The notes under the pieces are model-generated. The model ran no database searches, was not told where the DNA came from, and worked only from the letters and a program-made list of their open reading frames with translations. From the NCBI GenBank assembly GCA_022818135.1, contig JAFMSR010000018.1, positions 408,051 to 472,050 of the forward strand: 64,000 nucleotides of DNA. The letters are read 5' to 3'. The first letter of the stretch is position 1, and every line of letters begins with the position of its first letter. Shown here one piece after another: positions 1-11,255 of the stretch. This DNA comes from Saxidomus purpurata. Taxonomy: Eukaryota > Mollusca > Bivalvia > Venerida > Veneridae. Both the position numbers and the translations under genes were made by a program.

Positions 1-734
1 GAGACCACTTTGCTATATTTGGCAAAGTTTCTGTGGAAAAGACAAACTGTATATTAGTGCTATGTCACATGTTCTTGTGACTATAGAGAGATCAGACTCT
101 TATAAAGTGATATAAAGTGATATAAAGTATTTGCGGATCAGAAGAGAAAAGGACTCTTTTATTATAGAAGTTGTAAAATGCATTATTTATAAAGATAGAT
201 TAAGTAAAGTATGTTGTATTTACAATTTCAGAGCCTTTCTTGTACGAGGCGTCACAGTTGTCACAGTCACTAGTTGCCAGTGTATTATATTATTATGCAC
301 AGAATAAATGGACATATTGAACCTGTAATGTAGTCTTACTCGTCTGTAGATAATAGGGATATCTCCAGAACTCCGGGTATAACATGGAGAAAACATAAAA
401 GCTCATTTACAAAACCGCAAAAAACACGTTCCAAATTTAAGGGCTGCAGCTTTAGAAAAAAGTAGGTCAAACAGTCATAGTCAATGTCATCCCAGTGAAA
501 CATTGTAATTTGCTTGCAAAACTGTACACATAGTCCTACCTTCGTTGCTGTAGCTTCAAATGCTATAAAGTTGATCAACAGGCAAATGTTTTCCCAAGTA
601 ACTTATTTCCTGAAAGAAAGTGTACTGAATTATATTTTGTGAACTAGAACTATCACTGAAGGTGATGAATAACTGACACTGTATATACAATTTATGTACT
701 ATTTGATGCTTTAATTATTAGACCTGCACACCTT
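1..734. other. AT-rich non-coding stretch, nothing recognised
   Basis: No convincing coding frame, RNA gene or repeat family is visible. There is a short imperfect local repeat of the word tataaagtga near 100-130. The frame at 336-578 on the minus strand shows no family-like motif. Confidence 0.5.
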
Positions 735-2152
735 AAGGCTTCTGTGAAGTCAAATTAAATTCTGACTAGCGGTTTTGGAGATTAAAAACGCACAAGATTT
801 TAGTATCTCATGCCCCTGTGACTTTTGATCTAGTGACCTGAAACATGGACTTTGCACAACTAGGCATGGTGCTTGTAAGTTATGTGAAGTATCATTAAAT
901 TCTGACCAGGGGTTTGGAGATATAGCATCCACAAAATTTTACTATCTCGAGCTCCTGTGACCTTGACCTTTGATCTAGTGACCTTAATCATCTACCATGC
1001 ACAAAAATGCATTGTACTTATCACTAGTGTGAAGTATAATTAAATTCTGACCAGGGATTTTGGAGATTAAGTGTCCACAAGATTTAACTATCACGAGCTC
1101 CTGTGACCTTGTCCTTTGACTTAGAGACCCGAAACATGGATCATGCACAACTAGGCACTGTACTTATCACTTGTGTGAAGTATCATTATATTCTGAACAG
1201 GAGTTTTTGAGAATTAGTGTCCACAAGATTTTACTTTCACGAGCCCCTGTGACCATAGACCATGCACAACTGGGCATAGCAACTATCACTTGTGTGAAGT
1301 ATCATGGAATTCTGACCTGGGGTTTTGGAGATTTAGCGTCCACAAGATTTTATTATCTCGAACACCTGTGACCTTGACCTTTGACTTAGAGACCCGAAAC
1401 ATAGATCATGCACAACTAGGCATTGTACTTATCACTTGTGTGAAGTATCATTATATTCTGAACAGGAGTTTTTGAGATTTAGTGTCAACAAGATTTTACT
1501 TTCACGAGCCCCTGTGACCTTGACCTTTGACCTAGTGACCAAAAACATAGACCAAGCACATCTTGGCATAGCAACTATCACTTGTGTGAAGTATCATTTA
1601 ATTCTGACCAGGGGTTTTGGAGTTTTAGCGTCCACAAGATTTTATTATCTCGAGCCCCTGTGACCTTGACCTTTAACCTACTGACCCGAAACATGGACGA
1701 CGTACAACTAAGTATTGTACTAATTGATTGTGTGAAGTATCATTTAAATCTGATCAGGGGTTTTGGAAATTAAGCGTCCACAAGATTTTACTATCACAAG
1801 CCCCAGTGACCTTGACCTTTGACCTCGTGACCCGAAACATAGACCATGCAAAACTAAGCACTGTGCTCATTACTTGTGTGAAGTTTCATTAAATTCTGAC
1901 CATGATTTTTTTAGATTTAGCGTCCACAAGATTTTACTATCCCGAGCCCTTGTGACTTTGACCTTTGACCTAGTGACCCGAAACATAGACCATGCACAAC
2001 TAGGCATTGCACTTATCATTTGTGTGAAATTCTGAACAGGGGTATAAGAGATTTATTGTCCACAAGATTATGTCTACAGACGGACGAACAGACGGACAGA
2101 CAAGCTGAATCTAGTATACCCCACCCCTTACACTATGTGTTCGGGGGATATA
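735..2152 (-). repeat. Minisatellite element A: 146-bp units, pearl-like
   Basis: About nine to ten tandem units start at roughly 746, 884, 1030, 1175, 1294, 1440, 1586, 1732, 1879 and 2023. Most are spaced 144-147 bp; one is short (119 bp). Each unit carries a block whose reverse complement contains AGGTCAAAGGTCAAGGTCA. The right end has an ACGG-rich microsatellite (2078-2105) and an imperfect terminal hairpin (2114-2152) built from gtatacccc and ggggatata. In orientation, the hairpin end is at the right, so the element is reversed relative to the other copies in this window. Known: bivalve pearl-type elements have tandem cores with a microsatellite. Inference: this is a non-autonomous member of that style. 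The short frames seen here are by-products of the repeat. Confidence 0.8.
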
Positions 2153-3413
2153 AAAAGGTTACGTTTATACATGTTTTTATGCTATGATAATGAATTTTAC
2201 ATTCTTAATCTTTAAATAAATTAGTTTTACCTCCCGAAAACGTTTTACAAAGTGCAGATTCAATAGTTTTACGTACAATCATATCTAATCAACAATTTAT
2301 TATGTTAAATTTCATATGAAGCTTTGTTATCTCCATATTTCATCGATATAAAACTGATGAAAACATATAATGCCTTCTTAATACATACATGATATACTGT
2401 CATAAATCTAGATATGTTAGTGATATTTCGACATACATTTCGTATACACTGGGTTAAGGGGCGGGGCGGGGAAGAGAGGGATATATAACTTTCGAAAGGA
2501 ATGTTTTGCAGACTACCAATTTAATCCTTATGTCGCACACATGTAAACATGTCCCGTATTCAAAATGGACAAATGATTAAACCAACGGAACATAGAGTTG
2601 CATAAACGGCGTGCTTTCCTCACAGGAAGCAATAAATATGTGACAAATGTGTACAAAATACGTTTCGTTACAAATTTCGTTGTTGCGAGAATGCTAGATA
2701 TATTGATACTTTTTGTACTTATTACTTGACTGTAATTGTTAAATCAATCAAAGATCTGACCTATTTTATTGCTATTCTATCAGTAATGACACAAATTAAT
2801 CTAAATTCAAAACAGAATACTTACCACTGAGTGATTCACTTTAAAAAAGGTGAAGCAATGAACACATTTCACGTTTGTTTAAAAGCCCTTCATAAATATG
2901 TCTAATAAGATTAGTAATATATATTTTGCCAGTGTATAAGGGTATGTGCGCAAGTGTGTTTGACTGTCGATCGGCCGCTCCACATTTTATTAACTCATTG
3001 AAGGGTTTTCACGAAACCTTCGAAAAGCAATTTCGATATCAGCAATAAGACATGCAAGAACTGTCATGATAAACGTAACATTAATGTGTTCATTCAGTTT
3101 CAGGAAATAAAAGACAACTACATATACTAACTAAAGGGCTTAATCTATCGTGTTTTATTGGGCTGCTGAACGTGTGTAAATTGAATATTTTAGAAAATGA
3201 GAGAGAACCTTCTCGAAAATACATGTATAAAGAGTATCTAAAAAGAATGTCTTTGTAAGGAATTTTGATGCGGCTCCATACACATTTGTTGCCAACAAAG
3301 CACAACTGCAATTGTTTGCTTTCCAGTTTCAAATATGTAAAAATGATGTTTTCATCGGCGGTAAATATTTTGATAATTTACTTTTTACGGATAAAATGTC
3401 TTTATATTTACAG
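2153..3413. other. Unassigned stretch upstream of the sulfatase exon
   Basis: I see no exon encoding the sulfatase catalytic Cys-X-Pro-X-Arg region, which should precede the exon at 3414. A G-rich patch lies at 2455-2480. Otherwise the sequence is AT-rich and unremarkable. Confidence 0.4.
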
Positions 3414-3599
3414 ATCCACACAGGCGTACAGCGGGCTTTTCTTCCTGGGCAACCAATAGGAATGCCCTTAGATAATCCCACCTTAGCCGAAAAACTTAGA
3501 GAAGCAGGATATTCAACGCATATGGTGGGAAAATATGGCATCTTGGCTTCCATACAAGAAGGTTTCTTTCTACTAATCGATGATTCGGCAGCTTTTTCG
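3414..3599 (+). pseudogene. Arylsulfatase B-like exon, frameshifted and with a stop
   Basis: The frame after the acceptor (tttatatttacag) reads [14 protein letters not shown], then [20 protein letters not shown] and VGK. This is the family's stretch that runs to VGKWHLGF. Two extra bases at 3534-3535 shift the frame; skipping them gives WHLGF, STNR, a TGA at 3581-3583 where the family has Gly of NRGFD, then FGSFFG. The exon ends in a split codon before a GT donor at 3600. Sulfatases of this group hydrolyse sulfate esters of glycosaminoglycans in lysosomes. The catalytic formylglycine exon is not seen. The donor phase fits the acceptor at 6114 exactly, so this was a genuine spliced gene. Inference: it is a pseudogene, unless the indel is an assembly error; the stop argues against that alone. 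Confidence 0.8.
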
Positions 3600-4380
3600 G
3601 TTTGTAGCAGTGTCCCATGTTTTCACAAGAAATCAAAGTATGAAGAGTACATTAACACCACAACCTAAAGGCAGAATATGTTAAGACAATATAAAGTATG
3701 AGCTCGTAATTTTATGATTCTTGTAACAGTAGTGCCAATATTCTAATTTGAAACGAAAACTTTCCAAAAGAGGTCAAGGTTTCGGAAAACATCCAAGCTA
3801 TAAAAGCCTAAGTAAAATTAAAGAAACCTTAAGCGTGGTCAGGTTTCACTCAAACGGCTTGATTTGATCACAATTACTCCAAACCATAACACTTAAATTC
3901 CGGGACTTGAGGATGTAATACAAATATATATATATTTAGGTTTGGAAACATTGACAACCTGGGCGTTGCACTTGGGGTTTGAACAAGATGTTTTAACAGT
4001 TTTCCTTCTATAAGTCTCTGTTTCTAATTAGACTATCTGGGCGGGGCCACGTTTTACCTCGATCGCATGGTTGAATTATAAACCATGAATATTCTAAAAA
4101 TGTACTAGTCTCATTTGACTTCTTATTCAACAAGACTGAGGTCCTGAGGCCACATACAGTTTATTCAGGTTTGGTATAGAAATAAATGTAAATCATTAAT
4201 GACGTTTCCACAGGGCTGCTTACTCCTACTTTTTATGGACCTGATAGCTTCAAAAGCAAAGATACGTTTGGTTGAGTTGTTCGAACAGAAGTCATTGTAC
4301 CTTAGGTGGTGTATTCTACCACAAGACGCTTAGAAGTTTAATTGCCTATATCCATTTACCTGTATATAGAGACTAGTAGT
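3600..4380. other. Intron-like sequence between sulfatase exons
   Basis: This lies between the donor at 3600 and the acceptor at 6112-6113. It is AT-rich and no other exon is visible. A short tata run occurs at 3925-3938. Confidence 0.4.
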
Positions 4381-4576
4381 CATTAGGATTAGTAGAACTC
4401 AATTTTCTCTCTCCCTCTCTCCCGTTCTTTCCCTCCTTATTGTCGTTGGGTAACCGTAAAACAATTAAAATATATGAATTAATACTGATTGTTGTTTTTA
4501 CGGTTACCCTACGACAATAAGGAGGGAGAGAACGGGAGAGAGGGAGAGAGAAAATTTAGTTCTACTACTCCTAATG
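4381..4576. mobile_element. Foldback (hairpin) MITE
   Basis: Left arm 4381-4461 and right arm 4495-4576 are inverted copies of about 81 bp with only a handful of mismatches. The loop is about 33 bp of AT-rich DNA. The arms carry a CT-rich tract (left) and a matching GA-rich tract (right), then the taaccgtaaaa end. I find no clear target duplication. The short frame at 4489-4752 merely crosses this palindrome. Confidence 0.8.
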
Positions 4577-5038
4577 AATACCCTATGACATTATCTCTAT
4601 CCATCTTGCTCTCTTATATGCCAGTTGAAATCGTGGACAAGGCATGTTCAGTCAGCAAAATGACTATTTATAAGCTGAGATGGTTTCAGTTTCTCGAGTT
4701 ACCTTACGAAACACCTATTCCCTGTCTATCTATTACTGGTAAGTGCACGTAACATATGCACATTGTATTTTTGTTGAATGTAGACCATTTTGTTGTCATA
4801 GTTCACATAGTTAACTGCTCCACTATTTATTTCACATATTTAGTAGCAGCTTAAAAAGGGTATCTGAAAGAAAGGTCAAATCCCAATAAAAACGCATTGA
4901 CCCAACATGAACTCAAACCTCTTAGAGAATATAATGGAACATAAAAATAGTGTTTGTGTTTTTAAGCTGTAGTATTAGTATCTTTGATTTAGTTTTGATT
5001 TAATTTTGTTATATATATATTTTTCTATATTCTATTGT
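4577..5038. other. Unassigned intronic stretch
   Basis: No coding frame or repeat family is recognised. It is AT-rich, with an alternating TA run near 5010. Confidence 0.4.
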
Positions 5039-5760
5039 TAACCGGGTTTTCCGAAGAAAAAAATCCTGGTTATTAGATTAAGGTATATCGGCGGGCGGGC
5101 GGGTGGGCGAGTGGGCGTAAACAATTTCTTCTGTGCGCAACTCCTCCTACATTTCTCAACGGATTACAACCAAACTTTCACAGAAGTATTGTCATGAAGT
5201 GCCCTGGCGCATATTGTCGCGGTTTTGTGATTTAGTCATTTTTGACAGAATTATGACCCTTTGTTGTTTTTTTCACATATGTAATTCTTCTGTGCGCAAC
5301 TCCTCCTACATTTCTCAACGGATTTCAACCAAACTTTCACAGAAGTATTGTCATGAAGTGCCCTGGCGCATATTGTCCGGGTTTTGTGATTTGGTCATTT
5401 TTGACAGAATTATGGCCCTTTGTGTTTTTTCACATATGTAATTCTTCTGTGCGCAACTCCTTCTACACTTCTCAACGGATTTCAACCAAACTTTCACAGA
5501 ATTATTGTCACCAAGTGCCCTGGCGCATATTGTCGGGGTTTTGTGATTTGATCAGATTGTGATTTTTGACAGAATTATGGGCCTTTGTTTTTTCCACATA
5601 ATGTAATATATATAGAGAAATACTCTTCTGTGTGCAACTCCTACATTTCTCAAGGGATTTCAACCAAACTTTCACAGAACTATAATTGTGAACTAAAGAA
5701 TTTTGAATATATAATGTTCTGCCCCTGGTCGTCCGTCTCTCCGTCCGTTAGCAATTTTGT
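5039..5760 (+). repeat. Minisatellite element B: ~159-bp units, pearl-like
   Basis: It begins with an imperfect hairpin (5039-5072, aaccgggttttcc pairing with ggattttt-type sequence and ccggtt-like ends). A GGGC microsatellite follows (5090-5117). Then come four tandem units starting near 5126, 5285, 5443 and 5623, each opening with cttctgtgcgcaactcc. Units one to three are about 90 per cent identical by eye and the fourth is degraded. The frames at 5133-5809 are repeats of the same satellite and not genes. Confidence 0.8.
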
Positions 5761-5780
5761 GTCTCCTTATTTAAGTATAT

Positions 5781-5831
5781 ATAAAAGGGAGAATACTCTG
5801 TTATTATAAAAGGGAGAATACTCTGTTATTA
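5781..5831. repeat. 25-bp direct duplication
   Basis: The word ataaaagggagaatactctg with its tail occurs twice back to back, at 5781 and 5806. This is a small tandem duplication at the 3' side of element B. Confidence 0.75.
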
Positions 5832-5894
5832 CTGTCTATTTTTAGAATAGATTACCAGTCCTGTATACTTTGGAGTATTCTGTTACAGTAAGAT

Positions 5895-5973
5895 GACAAA
5901 ATTTCTCATGAGACCAGCGGTTCAAACCCCACACAGAGCAAGTTTTTTTTTTCTTTTTTTTCTTTTTTTTTTA
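5895..5973 (+). repeat. tRNA-like B-box followed by T/C tract (SINE remnant)
   Basis: The sequence gcggttcaaaccccac resembles a Pol III B box. It is followed within 20 bp by a long tract of T runs broken by single C. The same arrangement occurs at 33215-33309. The upstream A-box part is degenerate, so this is a remnant at best. Confidence 0.4.
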
Positions 5974-6113
5974 TAATTGTTTCTTTTTCACATTATGTAT
6001 ATCTACTGACTTTAAAAACACATTTGCGCTCGGCCAGCAGACTGGAAAATGAAAACCTGGTTTTGTGACAATTTCCTGTCACTTGTTTTTCTTGTTTTCT
6101 TTTTGCATGTAAG

Positions 6114-6295
6114 GGTTATATAACGGATTCTCCGACCACTTTACCCACACCACAAAGCATCGTTATGGTATGGAAGGCTACGACCGAGTGGAAAACGATC
6201 ACCCTGTTAACTGGACTTCGTACGAAGGCTATTATTCAACATACTTATTCGCGGATAAAACCATTGACATTATACGAAAACATAGGTTAGACAAG
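6114..6295 (+). pseudogene. Arylsulfatase B-like exon (downstream of 3414-3599)
   Basis: This is an open exon between an AG acceptor (6112-6113) and a GT donor (6296). After the split codon it reads LYNGFSDHFTHTT, then GMEGYDRVENDHPVNW, YEGYYSTYLFADKTIDIIRK. This is the family's region with a GYD-ENDN type stretch and a YST-F segment. The first two bases complete the Gly codon left by the exon ending at 3599. The length is 182 bp. No stop or frameshift is present in this exon. Following exons (the LYIAYQAVHSPLQ region) are not visible downstream, so the gene is either broken here or the next intron is long. Known: the family acts in glycosaminoglycan turnover. Inference: part of the same damaged gene. 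Confidence 0.8.
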
Positions 6296-6362
6296 GTATA
6301 CAATTTTACATTGGTAGAAACTTGTCGGTGCAACAACATCGTATAAACGATGCGTTATGTTC

Positions 6363-6496
6363 GAAACATGAATGTTACACGTATATTACGTAGCGTGTTA
6401 GTCACATAATTAATGGGTACTAAGCACTTGAAACATGAATGTTACACGTATATTACGTAGCGTGTTAGTCACATAATTAATGGGTACTAAGCACTT
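6363..6496. repeat. Perfect 67-bp tandem duplication
   Basis: The block starting gaaacatgaatgttacacg at 6363 is repeated exactly from 6430. Both copies appear identical over 67 bp, so the duplication is recent (or an assembly artefact). Confidence 0.85.
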
Positions 6497-8091
6497 GGAA
6501 AATTTTGCTCATTACAGGTTTAAATTTAACAATATTTATCAATACTAAACATTTGGTAGGTGTACATCACTTGGCAATGTGCACTCCCTTTCATCAAAGG
6601 CAGTTACGAATATTAACTTATTTATTCAAATGTTTTGTCCAAACTAGCCTTTTTTAATGATTCACATATTGTTTATCTATCACTCACTGTGAGCTCATTA
6701 TTGTATCCAAGCAAAACTATCCAACGTGTTTGTTTCACATCTATATTTGAGATGAATATCCTCTGATTTTCTGTTCCTGTAAATAGTACATGTATCCCAT
6801 ATGTATACACGTGGAACAAATTGCTAAACATGCAAATAACTAAATTTTACCCCAGCTTACTGATAAGCAGAGTAGTAATTGCCCTAAAAGTACTTTAAAG
6901 GATTTAGAAAAAGTCTGACCAAATGTTTAAAACATTAATTATTCAAAAACCATTACCACCTGATTCTTTGGCAGCTGTATTTCCGCATACTTACAAACGG
7001 AAAGGTCATTCGAAAACAAGATATTTTGAAATTTCTTTAATAGGACTCGTCGACCAATTTTTAAATGATTTAAATTTTTAGATTTTATTTTTTTTATCAC
7101 GTGTGATCGGGTCGAAATGGTTGGCCGGGAAAAATGATACATATAGCAATACATTACCAGCAAAACTTCAAAATATTACAGATGCATTAATAGAATTAAT
7201 CGGTAGTTGATAATCTACAGTAAAACGCAAGACATCTGATTCGCTTACAAATATTATAAAATACGATTTATTATCATCGACAATGAAAACTATTGCAGTG
7301 TAAAGTTATTTTATTCTGATAAATACAATAATTTCGTTGTTGGCGGGCAGTTTGACATGAGAAAGATGAGAGGCGTACATAAGGGAATGCATCATTTTCT
7401 AATTAGATCATACAGCTCATAACACCAACTATCTCACATAATTATCTTAAATGAAGTTAAATCTTTAATAATCGGTATGAACAAACGTTCAATTCAGAAT
7501 GTAGTTTTGACTTTTTCTAGAAGAAATTGTTGTTAGAGAAGGGATGTATTTGAATAGAGATCAATTTGTGGCGAGTAAGCCCTTTACATAGTAAAATGAC
7601 GGGTGAAATTTAGTACAGTGTAACCTATACAAAATAACGCGGCTCCGATCTTTTGAACTTATAAGAAATACAGGTAAATCCAGAGTTATTTATTATTCTT
7701 ATGAACAAAATAACAGCAAGTATCCTTATTTTCATTGATCCCAATCAAACTTTAATGTTGACAACGTTTAGTATGTCAGAAAATTAGGTTCTACGGTGGA
7801 AACATGTGCATTCGTACTCAGGCTATTTCGACCCAGAAGGATTGTCGGAATTATGTTCATTATAGGCTTGATCAAGCTGTTACACGAATGGAAAGCAATA
7901 TAGAATTGTGTTATTTAATGAGTTTATTTATTCACAATTCATCTTTTACAATCATATGTAAGACAAAACCATAAAATAGGCGCAACTAAAGTCATTGGTC
8001 TAGATACTTGGACGCTTAATTAACACTGAGTCAATAGGTGCTTATTAATGTATACAAATGGTTCCTAGTATAGTTCCCTACTTGACAGACG
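6497..8091. other. Unassigned AT-rich stretch
   Basis: There is no recognisable exon of the sulfatase or of any other family. The minus-strand frame at 6939-7163 is low in information. Confidence 0.4.
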
Positions 8092-8333
8092 TATATAAAA
8101 GGACGGAATGTGCCGTTTAAGCTCAGAATTCGTCTGGCTCCAAGACTGTTCACATCGGTGAATAATAATTAATTAATTAAATAATACAGAATGTCCTTCA
8201 GGTTCTTGACCCTCTGTCCGCGTCGGTACCTTTGCATCAGGCAGTGTTTGGTGTAATTGCTACGGCGACAGAGACTTGATACCTGAAAGTGTTCTGATAC
8301 TCTGTTCGTGGAGTGCTTGCCTCAAACATTTTT
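8092..8333 (+). promoter_or_regulatory. Candidate TATA promoter with non-coding first exon
   Basis: A strong TATA box (tatataaaagg, from 8092) is followed about 30 bp later by ctcagaatt, which fits an initiator with the start near 8125. A splice-donor-like gtgagtaag begins at 8334. The stretch between (8125-8333) has only a 21-codon ATG frame at 8189, so it would be a 5' untranslated exon. An alternative is the LTR of a decayed retrotransposon; I found no matching second LTR. This is inference from motif spacing only. Confidence 0.35.
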
Positions 8334-8340
8334 GTGAGTA

Positions 8341-9429
8341 AGTTACAAAGCAACAGGGCCTATGGACTAATAAAGTAGTAGACGGAACTAAGTGAATATT
8401 TGACTGGGGTTAAAACTTAGATATATGATCAACCTATTTGATTGACTCTTGTTTTTGGTTAATATAAGATAAATTAGTGTTAATTATATCATTGGTCTTA
8501 AATCATTTATCTAATCATTTGTACTCAAATCAATAGGCTAAGAAGCCCATAGAAAAATTGATATATCTCTCCGTCTAGCCGGTGCACGTGACAAATTATT
8601 AGCCAACCATCAGCCAAATGTTAGACACGAAGAGAAGACCAAAGGGTATTGGAAGACGACGAGTGATTGATAAAGACTGTATTAATATTTGTACAATGTT
8701 TGCTCACTATGTTTTACTTCATACTTAGTGAAAAATCGTAAAACTATCGAAATTTATTCAACACATTTTAATTGTGTTTAATTGCAGGCTCGGTGACATC
8801 TGCTTTGAGTAGGGTCTATTAACATTAATATACGAAAAAGTAGACATTAAAATATTGTTATTCGAAACTCTTTTGATCTCAAGACACCAAGTAAGAAGTA
8901 CAAATTTCACAACGTAACGTTAAGCTGTTATGTCAAGGCAGAAATAGCAAATACTGACACGGGGGATATTAATGTAATGCAATATTTTGACTGTTTTCTA
9001 ACACATAGCATCTTAAAAATGCGAAATATTTCATAATTTTCTGTCGAAAAGGGAATGCTGATAGAATTTGTCTCATTAACGAGGACCTGTTGAGGATCAT
9101 AGTTTTCGATTCAAAAGTGTAAGATGTTAGGGTCATCACAAACAAAGTCATAACTAAAATGGATGACCAATGTTAATCCGTTTTTGTTCAAAATAAAGAA
9201 ACAATTTTGAAATTTTTATCAGAAATTATTCAAATGTGTATGAAGGTATTATTGTTGAACATATCAAAATGATGCTTCCAGTTTATATCATTATCATAAC
9301 GTCGATAAATATTTTCCTACACTCTTCAAGAATTCACTATAAGTGTTTTGGGTTACTAGATGAGAGCAAGTAGTCGTGTTCTAATTGTCGGTATGTAACT
9401 ACTTACTAACATACTTAACGGGAAGGTAT
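8341..9429. other. Unassigned stretch
   Basis: No gene, repeat family or RNA feature is visible. It would be intron if the promoter at 8092 is real. Confidence 0.4.
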
Positions 9430-9850
9430 GTTTCACTACCTTACTATCCGCGCAAGTATGGGTCCCAATATATATTCAAGGTCAAGGTCACTGTGGCTAA
9501 AATAGAAAATAGGTTTCCGACCAATACCTCCATTCGGATAGTAGTATGGTAATGACAATCGGAGACATACCTTGCAATTGCATTTGAGGCCCCTGTGGCC
9601 AAGGTCAGAACCAGAATAATGGTTACGGTTAAAAACTTCACTTTGAATAGTGTTATAGAAATGAAAATTGGTCTATAGGTTGCTTTTATGGAGATCTACC
9701 TAGGAATTCCATTTTGGGTACATTTGGTTAAGGGCAAGGTTACTGTGACTGTGTGCTTTTGGTACAAATGAAGTCATTTCCGTCGGTAAGCAAACTTTCT
9801 TGGTAAAATTTGAGCTACTTGTTATTGTGCTCCTGAGACTTTAATCTTAC
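9430..9850 (+). repeat. Degenerate minisatellite-type repeat with AGGTCA core
   Basis: It carries caaggtcaaggtcactgtgg (around 9477-9497) and weaker echoes near 9600 and 9735 (aagg-caaggtta-tgtgac). The layout matches the other minisatellite elements but is much older. The microsatellite and hairpin are not preserved. Confidence 0.5.
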
Positions 9851-9939
9851 AATGTAAATAAAAAAGCATGAAAATCCTGACCATAAACGGTAAAACCATT
9901 GATATGTACCATCAGTTTTAAAAGAATATATGCATGCAA

Positions 9940-10740
9940 AAGTGTTGGTACAGTTTTTAAGTAAACTACGGGCTTTCGTTCATCAATATTTCCGTTTTTT
10001 CATGTATACTGACTTCCGTCTTTTAGTAATATACGTGCTTGCATGAAAAGCTCCGTAGTTTAGTAGAATACGGGCTTTGGTATTTCAAGATTGCCGTATT
10101 GGTTAGTATACCAAATACCGTATATTAGAAATACACGGGATTGAATCATATACTTGGTATCATCTAATTTGGTATAATAATTTGGTATAATTTGGTATAA
10201 TAAAAATTTGATATAATATACAACACCTTGCACCTCCGTATTCTAATATTTCCGTGTATTTTCCCGTATATTGATAACATATTGAGTCCCGAAAACTCCC
10301 GTATATTAACCCATTTTACGCAGTGTTAGAATTAATGAAAATTTCAGTCATTTACGGGGTTGTATATCTAGTTTCCCGTATTTGTTAGTATACACAATGC
10401 CGTTTTTAAGCTGTAGACGGATTCTCGTATTTCCAATTATACGTGGTAGTATATTTAGATTCCTGTATTGTTAAGTGTACTTCTGAATTTTTAAATAGTC
10501 GGACTTATCTGCACTCTCCCGTATTGCAGTTATTAGAAGAGTGTCAGTCATTAGAAGAAATTCTTATTTTAGAAGAATACCGGCTTTCGAATATCAAGAT
10601 TCCCGAATTCTTAGGTATACTGAGTACCGTATATATGTATAAGGAAAATACAGGCTTGCAGCTTGTACGATCCCGTATTATAGATGATTTTATGTTCCCT
10701 GCTCGATTGAGGATATGCAAATTCCAGCTCTTTAGACAAA
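9940..10740. repeat. CCGTATA-rich dispersed repeat family (MITE-like)
   Basis: Many copies of ccgtat/cgtata words appear in two related blocks: 9940-10327 and 10340-10740. They share a homologous segment (about 10070-10135 and 10565-10635). The first block ends with cccgtatattaacccatttt followed by acgcagtg, which is the same end as at 32945-32983 and, inverted, 12683-12780. This looks like the terminal repeat of a DNA element. The frame at 10443-10748 falls inside this repeat and shows no known motif. Confidence 0.55.
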
Positions 10741-11255
10741 AAAGCTAAGTACCCCGAAGTCGAAGAAGCGCTTCTACGCATTTTCACAAGTGCTATAAGT
10801 CAGAATGCGGCTAGTGGTGAAATAATGCGGGAGAAAGCTCGCTAGTTTGCTACAGACTTGTGTGTGTCTCAGTCAGATTTGGATTGTTCCTCGGGATGGC
10901 TAGAACAGTTTAAGTTACATCATGGGACTATGTTTGTGGTGAATCAAATAGTGTGTATCATTCAACAGAAGGTATAGAAGACTGGAAATCACGTCTCTCT
11001 TCCCTATTAAAGGGTCGCAATATAAGCGATGTCTTTAACGCGGATGAAACCGGACTATTTTATCGTCTTCAGCCAGATAAAACTGTGAAATTCAAAGCTA
11101 AGGATTGTCAAGGGGGTAAACAAAGTAAAGAACGATTGACTGCTATGGTATGTGTTAAGATGTCATGAACTAAAAAACTGCCGTTACTTGTGATTGGGAA
11201 ATCCGTGCAACCACGATGTTTCAAAAAAGTCAAATCACTTCCAAGAGATGCAGAA
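10741..11255 (+). pseudogene. pogo/Tigger-type transposase, broken
   Basis: The conceptual pieces match the CENP-B/Tigger layout in order. KYPEVEEALLRIF and later GWLEQFKLHHG come from the CENP-B helix-turn-helix region (about 10746-10925), with a stop near 10842. Then NADETGLFYRLQPDKT (about 11037-11083) carries the first Asp of the DDE domain. GGKQSKERLTAMV follows, then an in-frame TGA at 11165-11167, then KKLPLLVIGKS and KKVKSLP. The frame is cut at 11255 by a SINE. The family cuts and pastes its own DNA in the nucleus and targets TA. At least two stops and one frame change make it inactive. The C-terminal half is not found after the SINE. Confidence 0.8.

Noticed and set aside
735..2110. 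Tandem array as a CRISPR array
   Set aside because: Units are 146 bp with continuous homology and no unique spacers, in a eukaryotic setting; it is a minisatellite.
3312..3668. The 118-codon frame as a whole gene
   Set aside because: It runs through an upstream non-coding part, the acceptor site and past the frameshift. Only 3414-3533 of it is homologous to sulfatase in that frame.
10443..10748. 101-codon plus-strand frame before the Tigger remnant
   Set aside because: It lies wholly within CCGTATA-type repeat DNA and has no transposase-like motif; real homology begins after it.
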